From a virus, in the IMG/VR virus record IMGVR_UViG_3300042922_000241, positions 1 through 27,606 of that record: a stretch of DNA of 27,606 bases, one strand, 5' to 3'. The position numbers and the translations under genes were made by a program. Under the pieces are notes generated by a model. That model had not been told where the DNA came from. It saw only the letters and a list, made by a program, of their open reading frames with translations, and made no database searches. This document shows positions 1 through 6,429 of this stretch, piece by piece (the stretch's first letter is position 1; each line of letters starts with the position of its first letter).

Positions 1-195
1 AAGCATAAGATAATTTCCCTTCTTAAATTCATTCTTGGTTTCACTGCCATTCTGGCATTGTTCGGAACCATGGGATCACTCGAGTGTTCAACTATCACAG
101 TTGGACAAGCTCTCATTCAAGCAGGAGCAATCGGGGCAGGGTTGGTAATAGGAATTATATTTGCATTAATCAAAGAGTGGAGGGAGGAGAGATAG
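1..195 (+). CDS. Small membrane protein, 5' end cut by the window
   Basis: An open frame runs from the first base to a TAG at 193-195 and gives the last 64 residues of a protein whose start lies outside. Two hydrophobic stretches (about residues 5-23 and 41-57) are separated by a short polar turn with one cysteine, and the C-terminus is charged (KEWREER). This looks like a two-helix inner membrane protein. Size and topology would suit a small phage membrane protein or a holin-like protein, but the position next to early genes argues against lysis. I do not recognise a family. The next gene follows after one base, so it belongs to the same transcription unit. Confidence 0.6.
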   Translation, partial: KHKIISLLKFILGFTAILALFGTMGSLECSTITVGQALIQAGAIGAGLVIGIIFALIKEWREER

Positions 196-196
196 G

Positions 197-463
197 ATGG
201 TTAAGACGCATTCAAATTCAAGATTTGTCTTAAAGTCACTCGACGATATACGAGAGAGCAGAGACGTGATCCTGCAGATCGTAGAAACTGAAAGCACCTT
301 TGCAGATTCAAAGAAGTCGGTTTATCTTTGCGAAGTCGTTTCTTTGGCGCAGTATAACAGCTCAGGGACCTTGGACTGTCTGGCAAACGAGATAATCAAA
401 GTAAACTCAGAAAACAGACGGCTTAGAAAGAAAATAGAGCAATATGAAAAGAGGGGTTGCTGA
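197..463 (+). CDS. Hypothetical early phage protein, 88 aa
   Basis: ATG start right behind a GGAGGGAGGAG ribosome binding site inside the end of the upstream gene. The protein is soluble and polar. The last 30 residues are rich in E, N, R and K with heptad-like spacing and probably form a short coiled coil. The stop overlaps the next start (TGATG), indicating translational coupling. No recognised domain; it is one of a run of small early genes of unknown function. Confidence 0.65.
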   Translation: MVKTHSNSRFVLKSLDDIRESRDVILQIVETESTFADSKKSVYLCEVVSLAQYNSSGTLDCLANEIIKVNSENRRLRKKIEQYEKRGC

Positions 464-768
464 TGGCAATACAGGTCGTTATTCCGGTGGACAAGCAGGC
501 TGTTGAAATTGAAAACAGATCCATGCATACATATTTAGGCGATGCCAATTCGGCTGACGCTTACAGTTCTTACAAGGCTTTGCAGGATGCAACTAAGGCA
601 TTGAATATCTGCAAGGGAATGCACAGGGTTCTTAGTAACCTGGGGTTAACCGAGGAGAAAGAGATCGTTGGCGAAGATATCAAGAGAATCGAAGCCAAGA
701 TCCAGAGTATATACGAGGAGAAGAAAGAGAAGTATGGATTTGGTTGGAAGGGAGGTACGTCATGCTAG
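463..768 (+). CDS. Hypothetical early phage protein, 101 aa
   Basis: The frame is open from a TTG at 457, but the ATG at 463 is preferred because GAGGGG at 451-456 lies six bases upstream and the ATG overlaps the stop of the previous gene. The protein is predicted mostly helical; its C-terminal third is rich in E and K and ends with a short glycine-rich tail and a terminal cysteine. I see no catalytic motif. It overlaps the following gene by seven bases, consistent with one polycistronic message. Confidence 0.65.
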   Translation: MAIQVVIPVDKQAVEIENRSMHTYLGDANSADAYSSYKALQDATKALNICKGMHRVLSNLGLTEEKEIVGEDIKRIEAKIQSIYEEKKEKYGFGWKGGTSC

Positions 769-959
769 ATACCGAATTTAAAACTATTGAGGAAGGGATT
801 GAAAAGCTTAAGAAAGCAGTAAACACTAGAAACCAAATGGGAGGCGCTCTGTATTTTAATATATGCGAAGAAGACTGTTTGAAAATCGCGGACAAGTTAT
901 CATCCATGGGAGCCAACAAGTTAGCTATCGCTTCTATCGGCGGATGGGAACTTAGATAG
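762..959 (+). CDS. Hypothetical early phage protein, 65 aa
   Basis: GGAGG at 751-755, six bases before the ATG at 762, sets the start; an in-frame TTG at 744 has no ribosome binding site. The protein is small, with an amphipathic helix at about residues 8-25, two cysteines in the middle and a C-terminus ending in a GGWELR-like turn. No family recognised. Confidence 0.6.
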   Translation: MLDTEFKTIEEGIEKLKKAVNTRNQMGGALYFNICEEDCLKIADKLSSMGANKLAIASIGGWELR

Positions 960-970
960 GAGGTCTTGAT

Positions 971-1120
971 ATGGCAAGGCACAAGAAATGCGTTACCTGC
1001 AGAAGGCTGTGGAATATAAGCCTACATCAGGAGATACCAAAGAGCGGATACGTATGTCCGCATTGTATCAGCGTAAGAAAAAAGCTCACCCGACTCGGCA
1101 AAGTCAGAATGAGCGCTTAA
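971..1120 (+). CDS. Small zinc-ribbon-like protein, 49 aa
   Basis: A short gene read from the ATG at 971 behind TAGGAGG (957-963, seven bases away). It encodes a basic 49-residue protein with two CxxC knuckles, C7/C10 (KCVTC) and C29/C32 (VCPHC), the pattern of a zinc ribbon. A longer frame that overlaps it from 988 lacks a ribosome binding site and destroys the cysteine pattern, so I take this one as the real gene. The basic tail suggests nucleic-acid or protein binding, but that is inference. Confidence 0.65.
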   Translation: MARHKKCVTCRRLWNISLHQEIPKSGYVCPHCISVRKKLTRLGKVRMSA

Positions 1121-1166
1121 CAAATTTATCTAAGGTGAGTATATCACCAGAATCGGAGGATTGCAA

Positions 1167-1388
1167 GTGAAAGAAAGGAACGATGGTGTTTCAATGAGCC
1201 TGAATGAAAAGAGGCTCTTGGATGCGAACGAGGTGTGTTATTACCTTAGTCTTGGCAGAAACAAGGGCATTGAATTTGCAAAGAGCATAGGAGCTGAGAT
1301 CAAAATAGGCAGAAGATCTCTGTATGACAAGGCGAAGATAGATAAATATTTCGATAATAAATCCAATAATGAGGAGGTAAGTGAGTAA
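1167..1388 (+). CDS. Small HTH / excisionase-like DNA-binding protein, 73 aa
   Basis: The best start is GTG at 1167, six bases after GGAGGA (1155-1160); an upstream TTG at 1161 is too close to that site and the ATG at 1194 has none. The core (LLDANEVCYYLSLGRNKGIEF, then a GAEIKIGRRSLYDKAKIDKYF-type wing) matches the layout of AlpA/excisionase-like winged helix-turn-helix proteins: a helix that reads a phage site, followed by 'KIGRR.LYDKAKI..Y'. Such proteins are common in early regions of clostridial phages, where they act as small regulators or excision factors. No integrase is present in the window, so a regulator is as likely as an excisionase. The stop overlaps the next ATG by one base. 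Confidence 0.65.
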   Translation: MKERNDGVSMSLNEKRLLDANEVCYYLSLGRNKGIEFAKSIGAEIKIGRRSLYDKAKIDKYFDNKSNNEEVSE

Positions 1389-1780
1389 TGGCTATCGGCA
1401 TTGTAAGAAAGATTGATGATCTTGGGAGGGTTACGATCCCGATCGAATACAGAAGAGCTCTAAATCTCGCAACAGGTGACGCACTTGATCTTTATACCGT
1501 GGACAAGGTTATCCACCTCAAAAAGGGTAAGGGCAGAAGGCTTGATGAACTCGGTAGATACACATTGCCGATTGAGGTGCGCAGGTCCTTGAGATTTGAA
1601 ATGAATGAACTGGTTGATATCTATGTTAAGGGCGATGAAATCTGTATCAAGAGAGAAATGCTGCAGTGTGTCATTTGTGGATCAGAGGATGAAACTCAGC
1701 TTCACGAAGTCAATGGGGTATTGATCTGTAAGAGCTGCGCTCTGGCCGTAACTGACATGGTTATGGAAAACGGCTTATGA
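1388..1780 (+). CDS. AbrB-family transition-state regulator with duplicated DNA-binding domain
   Basis: The 130-residue protein has two AbrB/MazE-type swapped-hairpin domains in tandem: residues 1-47 (GIVRKIDDLGRVTIPIEYRR) and 49-92 (RRLDELGRYTLPIEVRR). The bacterial AbrB has only one. The C-terminal part carries four cysteines (C94, C97, C114, C117) in a CxxC...CxxC pattern and resembles the AbrB C-terminal region. AbrB proteins bind AT-rich flexible DNA as dimers or tetramers and act as global repressors; a fused pair may give an intramolecular dimer. It is translationally coupled to the HTH gene upstream. Expected role: phage or host gene regulation. The family call is strong; its targets are unknown. 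Confidence 0.85.
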   Translation: MAIGIVRKIDDLGRVTIPIEYRRALNLATGDALDLYTVDKVIHLKKGKGRRLDELGRYTLPIEVRRSLRFEMNELVDIYVKGDEICIKREMLQCVICGSEDETQLHEVNGVLICKSCALAVTDMVMENGL

Positions 1781-1920
1781 GCTATTATCGGACATGCCCT
1801 GATTGTGGGTCGAACTTAGACCCTGGGGAAATATGTGACTGTCAATTAAATTATGAGGAGGATACAGATCATGAAAATGAGACTGCTAAGAATACACATC
1901 CAGAACTTCAAAGGGTGTAA
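1777..1920 (+). CDS. Tiny zinc-ribbon protein, 47 aa, overlapping the Rad50-like gene
   Basis: The ATG at 1777 overlaps the stop of the AbrB gene (ATGA) and the frame runs to TAA at 1918-1920. It thus overlaps the first 50 bases of the next gene in another frame. The N-terminal half has C7, C10, C20 and C22 (TCPDC...ICDC), a compact zinc-ribbon pattern seen in many small phage proteins; the C-terminal half is acidic and probably unstructured. Start overlap plus the cysteine pattern support it as real, though it is short. Confidence 0.55.
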   Translation: MSYYRTCPDCGSNLDPGEICDCQLNYEEDTDHENETAKNTHPELQRV

Positions 1921-3808
1921 GGATAGAGAAATTGATTTTAGCAATAAGACTTCCATCAAGGGAGTTAACGGATCCGGAAAGACAACGATCGCTGATGCGA
2001 TTATGTGGGTGCTGTTTGGTAAAGATAGCACCGGAGCTTCTTCCTTCGATATTCGTCCCAAGGATACACTAGGTACCGATATTGATTTCATTGATATCCA
2101 AGTGGAAACGGTTTGGGATGTTGATGGCAGAGAATTAACCATTGTTAAAACCCAGAAGCAGAATTGGGTTAAGAAACGCGGATCAGAAGAAAAGACCTTT
2201 GAGGGCAACGTCAACCTTTACGAGGTCAACACCATACCTAAGGCCGAGAAGGAATTCAAGGCTTACATAGAGGCACTGGTTCCTGAAGAGGTATTTAAGT
2301 TCGTAAGTAATACAAATGCATTTATGGCACAGAAGCCTGTTGATCGTCGCAAAACTCTGTTTAAGCTTGTTTCTGATATTACGGATGCTGATGTATTAGC
2401 AACGGATCCTAAATTTGATAGCTTGGCTGTACAGCTCGTACAGTTCACTTCGGAGGAGATCCTCAGTCGCGACAAAAAGGCTCTCCTGGAAAACAAAAAA
2501 AAGATCGATGAGATACCGGCCAGAATTGATGAGGTTAATAAGACCATTGTTGAGGTTGATTATTCAGAGAGTGAGAGGAAGCTACAGGAACTTCGCGAAC
2601 AACTTGCATCTGTAGAGGACAATGGATCCGATGCATCGGTATATGACCAAGTCAACAAGCTTAAGGCTGAGATTTCCATGTACAAAGGAAATATGCTGGA
2701 TATCGAACGCGAGGCAAACTCCAAGGTTGTTAAGGATCGCAAGGATGTGCAATGCAAGATTATTGATACTGATCAGGCATTAAGCAGGTTTATCAATCAG
2801 GTATCTGCAGATGAGAAACAGCTTGAGAATAATAAATCTCTTGTTTCTGGCAATGAAGAGCGTCTTAAGAAATTAGGCGAAGATTATACAACTGAAAAAT
2901 CTCGTGTAATGGCTGATGGAACGAACATCTGCCCGGTATGCCACCAAGAGTATCCGGAAGATATGAAAGAAAGTATGCGTGCGGCCTTCGATACTGAGAA
3001 GGAAAGAAAGCTCAGAGAGATCAACTTATCTGGAAAAAGTGTATCAGATAACATTAAGTCATACAAGGCTCAAATTACTGAGCTAGAAGAAAGGATATCT
3101 TCAGGAAAGGCAGAGATCGAGAAGCTGAATACTGAAAAGGTCGATTTACAACATAGGCTCGAGGCACTTCCTTCAGCAGTGGACTTATCAACCAATACAG
3201 CTCATCAAGCCGCTCTGTGCGCATTGATCAATGCTGATAGTAATCTTGATATCGCTTTAACCATGACAAAGGATGCTGATGCCAGAAAACAGGCTGTAGC
3301 AGCCCAGAAGAGATCCATCCAGACTGAGATCGATACAGTTAACCGTATTCTTTCCGGAAGGCAGACTGTTGCTAATGCCAAGGCAAGGGTCGAAGATCTG
3401 AAGGAAGAACAGCGAAGATTATCACAGGCTATAGCCACTACAGAGAAAGAGATCTGTCTTCTCGAGGAATTTAATAAGGCAAAGGTTAATCTTTTGTCTG
3501 ATAAGATCAATGCTCATTTCAAGGTTGTTCGTTGGAAACTCTTTGAGAGACAGATCAACGGTGGATATAACCCGATCTGCGAGCCGTTGGTAAATGGACA
3601 AGCATACAGCAGCGCTTTAAACTCTGGCCATAAGATACTTGCAGAATTAGACATCATCCAGGCACTTCAAAGGATTTATGATGTATCGGTTCCGGTATTT
3701 TTGGATAATGCGGAGCGCATTAATGATTTCAATATTCCTGATATGGACTGCCAGCTGATTACTTTATCGGTTACAGAAGATCAATTTTTGAAAGTGGAGG
3801 TAATTTAA
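1871..3808 (+). CDS. Rad50/SbcC-like AAA ATPase with zinc hook
   Basis: 645 residues from the ATG at 1871, nine bases after GAGGAGG; the in-frame ATG at 1853 precedes this site and is less likely. The N-terminus has the SMC/RecF-type ATP-binding head (IQNFKG, Walker A GVNGSGKTT at residues 31-39). Long charged coiled-coil arms flank a CPVC zinc hook at C354/C357, and the C-terminal lobe ends with a Walker B-like VFLDNAERI (D612). This is the Rad50/SbcC plan, though short for the family. In cells Rad50 bridges and processes double-strand ends together with a Mre11/SbcD nuclease. No such nuclease is seen nearby; the metallo-beta-lactamase and ERCC4 proteins downstream are alternative partners. 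It is the first gene of the recombination module and lies two bases before recT. Confidence 0.88.
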   Translation: MKMRLLRIHIQNFKGCKDREIDFSNKTSIKGVNGSGKTTIADAIMWVLFGKDSTGASSFDIRPKDTLGTDIDFIDIQVETVWDVDGRELTIVKTQKQNWVKKRGSEEKTFEGNVNLYEVNTIPKAEKEFKAYIEALVPEEVFKFVSNTNAFMAQKPVDRRKTLFKLVSDITDADVLATDPKFDSLAVQLVQFTSEEILSRDKKALLENKKKIDEIPARIDEVNKTIVEVDYSESERKLQELREQLASVEDNGSDASVYDQVNKLKAEISMYKGNMLDIEREANSKVVKDRKDVQCKIIDTDQALSRFINQVSADEKQLENNKSLVSGNEERLKKLGEDYTTEKSRVMADGTNICPVCHQEYPEDMKESMRAAFDTEKERKLREINLSGKSVSDNIKSYKAQITELEERISSGKAEIEKLNTEKVDLQHRLEALPSAVDLSTNTAHQAALCALINADSNLDIALTMTKDADARKQAVAAQKRSIQTEIDTVNRILSGRQTVANAKARVEDLKEEQRRLSQAIATTEKEICLLEEFNKAKVNLLSDKINAHFKVVRWKLFERQINGGYNPICEPLVNGQAYSSALNSGHKILAELDIIQALQRIYDVSVPVFLDNAERINDFNIPDMDCQLITLSVTEDQFLKVEVI

Positions 3809-3809
3809 T

Positions 3810-4766
3810 ATGCCAGATGTAAAAAATGCAGTAGTAACACAAACACCTGCCGACTTGGCTATTGATAATAAATTTATCGATCAGCTGTCAACTCAGCTCA
3901 CACAGAAGGAGCAGCTCGGGTTAACATTCCCTACGAATTACAGCGTAACCAATGCGCTAAACAGCGCTTATCTGATCATAAAGGATCTGACTGTAAGCAA
4001 GAAGCAGGGTAACGACTGGAACCAAGTTCCTGCATTGCAATGTTGCACTAAACAGAGTATCGCATCAGCTCTGATCGACATGACGGTACAAGGACTTAAT
4101 CCAATGAAGAAGCAGTGCTACTTTGTTGCTTATGGGGACAAGCTCACACTGATGAGAAGTTATCAGGGCACCATGGCAGTGGCAAAGAGAGTCGGAATTA
4201 AAAGGACTCCATATGCTCAAATCATCTATGAGGGCGATTCCTTCAAGTATCATATCGAGAATGGTCTTTATGTGATAGATGAACATGTACAGGACTTCAT
4301 GAACATTGACAATGAAAAAATCAAGGGGGCTTACGCTATCCTTGAAACCGATGATGGACAGTATGTTGAAATCATGAACATCGCCCAGATTAAGAAGGCA
4401 TGGGGTAAGGGCAAGGGGTACGATGAGAAGAAATCCAATGATGTCCACAATGAATTTGCTGATCAGATGGCAAAGAAAACAGTAATCAATCGCGCTTGCA
4501 AGAATTTTATTAATTCCTCGGATGATGGCAATTTAACCGAGTCCTTCAATGAGACTTCTGAGAATGAAAATACTGATTATGTTGCCAATGAGGTACAACA
4601 CGACATTGAGACCAATGCCAATTCCGAGGAATTCATTGAACCTGAAGTTCTGCAGGGCGATGTTGTTGAGGCACCTCAAAAGAAGACAGAGCCCGAGAAG
4701 AAAGATAAGCAGACCAAGCCACCGGTAACTGCTCCTGATAAGCCCGATTGGATGCAGGAGGGATAA
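3810..4766 (+). CDS. recT: RecT-family single-strand annealing protein
   Basis: 318 residues with the RecT core: an N-terminal 'FPTNYSVTNAL..A' segment, 'CTKQSIASALIDMTVQGLNPMKKQCYFVAYGDKL', then 'RSYQGTMAVAKR' at about residues 110-130. The last 80 residues are acidic and proline/lysine-rich and likely a flexible tail. RecT proteins bind single-stranded DNA and anneal complementary strands during phage recombination and replication. GGAGG lies upstream of the ATG. Usually recT is paired with an exonuclease gene (recE/exo); none is seen here. Its place is taken by an MBL-fold protein directly downstream, a frequent arrangement in clostridial phages. Confidence 0.93.
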   Translation: MPDVKNAVVTQTPADLAIDNKFIDQLSTQLTQKEQLGLTFPTNYSVTNALNSAYLIIKDLTVSKKQGNDWNQVPALQCCTKQSIASALIDMTVQGLNPMKKQCYFVAYGDKLTLMRSYQGTMAVAKRVGIKRTPYAQIIYEGDSFKYHIENGLYVIDEHVQDFMNIDNEKIKGAYAILETDDGQYVEIMNIAQIKKAWGKGKGYDEKKSNDVHNEFADQMAKKTVINRACKNFINSSDDGNLTESFNETSENENTDYVANEVQHDIETNANSEEFIEPEVLQGDVVEAPQKKTEPEKKDKQTKPPVTAPDKPDWMQEG

Positions 4767-4767
4767 G

Positions 4768-5523
4768 ATGCAGCTTAAATGTTTAGGTAGTAATTCATCA
4801 GGTAATTGCTATCTTCTGGAGAACGAAATGGAGTGCCTGGTCCTAGAGGCTGGGATTCCTTTCAAAGATGTAAAGGTTGCACTAGACTTCAATGTCTCGA
4901 AGATTGTCGGGGTAATTGTATCCCATGAACATGGTGATCACTTTAAATATGTAAAGGATTATCTGAAAGCAGGGATTCCAATTATGACGAGTCAAGGAAC
5001 TTGGTCAACCTTTCCTTATGCGGTTGAGATATCAGAGAAGGTTATGCGCTCCGGCTATTGGTACCAGCTTGGAAATTTCACAATTACACCATTCACAGTA
5101 ATACATGATGCTGCTGAACCGTTTGGCTTTATTATTCGGCATCCTGATATGGGCACTCTTCTATTCGCTACTGACACCGAGTACATAAAGCAAAATTTCA
5201 AGAGCCTCAAGGTTAATCACATTATGATCGAATGCAATTACTCACAAAAGATCATTGATGGTCGAATGCACCAGGGCGAAACCGTCAAGGGACTTCGAGA
5301 CAGAATTATTCAGTCACACATGGAGTTAGAGACTTGCAAGGCCTTCATAGAGGCCAATAAGACTTGGAGCCTTGACAATGTAATTCTACTCCATCTAAGC
5401 GATGGTAATTCAAATGAGAAGATGTTTCAGGAAGAAGTACAATCCGTTGTTGATTTCACGACAAAGGTGTTTATAGCAGACAAAGGAGTAATAGTGGATT
5501 TAGACATTATACCATTCAACTAA
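4768..5523 (+). CDS. MBL-fold metallo-hydrolase of the recombination module
   Basis: 251 residues beginning with the typical 'LGSNSSGNCYLL' strand and turn. The metal-binding motif SHEHGDH is at residues 52-58, followed by later histidine and aspartate ligands ('FTVIHDA', 'LLFATDTEY', 'HLSDGNS'). This is the YycJ/WalJ-like branch of metallo-beta-lactamase-fold hydrolases, many of which cut nucleic acid. It starts one base after recT behind GGAGGG and is likely co-translated. By position it could supply 5'-3' exonuclease activity to RecT, which is inference. The family call is strong, the substrate is not known. Confidence 0.88.
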   Translation: MQLKCLGSNSSGNCYLLENEMECLVLEAGIPFKDVKVALDFNVSKIVGVIVSHEHGDHFKYVKDYLKAGIPIMTSQGTWSTFPYAVEISEKVMRSGYWYQLGNFTITPFTVIHDAAEPFGFIIRHPDMGTLLFATDTEYIKQNFKSLKVNHIMIECNYSQKIIDGRMHQGETVKGLRDRIIQSHMELETCKAFIEANKTWSLDNVILLHLSDGNSNEKMFQEEVQSVVDFTTKVFIADKGVIVDLDIIPFN

Positions 5524-5530
5524 TTAGCAC

Positions 5531-5610
5531 TTCCGGTATAACATATCACAAATCTTATCCGGAATGACATATATGACCTCTATATCCGGGGCGGTAGTCA
5601 GCCTCCCCGG
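5531..5610 (+). promoter_or_regulatory. Two consecutive hairpins in the leader of the ERCC4 gene
   Basis: The 106-base gap between the MBL gene and the ERCC4 start holds two strong inverted repeats. The first pairs TTCCGG(T)ATAA at 5531-5541 with TTATCCGGAA at 5555-5564 (ten pairs, one bulge). The second pairs CCGGGGcGG at 5586-5594 with CCtCCCCGG at 5602-5610 (eight G-C pairs around one mismatch, seven-base loop). The second ends just before the ribosome binding site AAAGGAG. Neither has a T-run, so terminators are unlikely; an mRNA stability or translation element is more plausible. Confidence 0.5.
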
Positions 5611-5629
5611 GAGAAAGGAGATTTATAGA

Positions 5630-6142
5630 TTGACAATCATAGAAGATACAAGGCAGCAAGTAGATAAACATAAAGTTGAGAATGCTCAGCTGATCAGCCT
5701 CGGGGTAAAGATCCTACGTAGCAAGCTCCCAGTTGGCGATTATGCAAACATGAAGAATTTATCCATTGTTATAGACAGCAAGAAAGACCTGCAGGAGTGC
5801 GTCGGTAATATCTGCGGAAAAGAGCATGACAGATTTCGTAGGGAATGCCAACTCGCTCAGGACAACGGAATCAAGTTAATAGTCCTCGTTGAGCATGGGT
5901 GGGGAATAAGTAGCCTTGATGATGTGGCACTCTGGCAAAATCCAAGGGTTGAAGCATTTATGAAAACAGTCAAGTCTATGCAGAGAAAATGCCAGTCAAC
6001 AGCAGGTATGAGACCACCAACAACCGGACAGACACTTGCAAAGGCCATGAGGACCATGCAAGAAAAGTACGGAGTTGAATTTCATTTCTGCTCCAGGGGT
6101 GATGCAGGGAGAAAGATCGTTGAAATATTAGGCGGTGATTAA
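5630..6142 (+). CDS. ERCC4-domain nuclease
   Basis: The frame is open from an ATG at 5564, but a TTG at 5630 (TTGACAATC) lies nine bases after AAAGGAG and gives a protein that starts right at the domain, so 170 residues is preferred. It has the XPF/ERCC4 fold signs: an N-terminal 'IIEDTRQQ', KLPVGDY (D37), then 'IVIDSKKDLQEC', the equivalent of the family's GDxxxE...ERK metal-binding triad, and a 'DRFRRE' helix. Phage members cut branched or single-strand/double-strand junction DNA. Together with RecT, the Rad50-like ATPase and the MBL protein it completes a recombination and replication module. Confidence 0.82.
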   Translation: MTIIEDTRQQVDKHKVENAQLISLGVKILRSKLPVGDYANMKNLSIVIDSKKDLQECVGNICGKEHDRFRRECQLAQDNGIKLIVLVEHGWGISSLDDVALWQNPRVEAFMKTVKSMQRKCQSTAGMRPPTTGQTLAKAMRTMQEKYGVEFHFCSRGDAGRKIVEILGGD

Positions 6143-6144
6143 TC

Positions 6145-6429
6145 ATGCGGAGTTATCGGCAAAGGCTAGCTGTTCAAAAACAGCATAAAGAGCCTAAGGT
6201 TCAGTATGATCCATTTATCAAGGCAAAGCGAAGCAGCCTAGAAGAAACCAGAGCCTATATCATGAAGGCAATATCGATGTACAGAACTGTTGTAGCTTCA
6301 TTCGAACCTTTTTCTGATGAAGAGAAGTTTTGCCGGGATGAAATATTCAAATATACGGTTGACCTCGAAATATTGTTGCGAGGTACATACGAAGAAAGTA
6401 AGGGGGTAATCGAAAAGTATGGCAGATGA
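6145..6429 (+). CDS. Hypothetical phage protein, 94 aa
   Basis: Starts two bases after the ERCC4 gene and overlaps the next gene by 11 bases, so it is inside one operon. The N-terminus is basic (RSYRQRLAVQKQHKEPK) and the rest is predicted as two or three helices. Proteins of this size often sit just before the DUF927 ATPase in such phages, which suggests a replication-related accessory role, but I see no motif that proves it. Confidence 0.6.
   Translation: MRSYRQRLAVQKQHKEPKVQYDPFIKAKRSSLEETRAYIMKAISMYRTVVASFEPFSDEEKFCRDEIFKYTVDLEILLRGTYEESKGVIEKYGR

Noticed and set aside
988-1170. 60-codon open frame overlapping the small zinc gene
   Set aside because: No ribosome binding site at 988, and the frame at 971 has a good site and a clean four-cysteine pattern.
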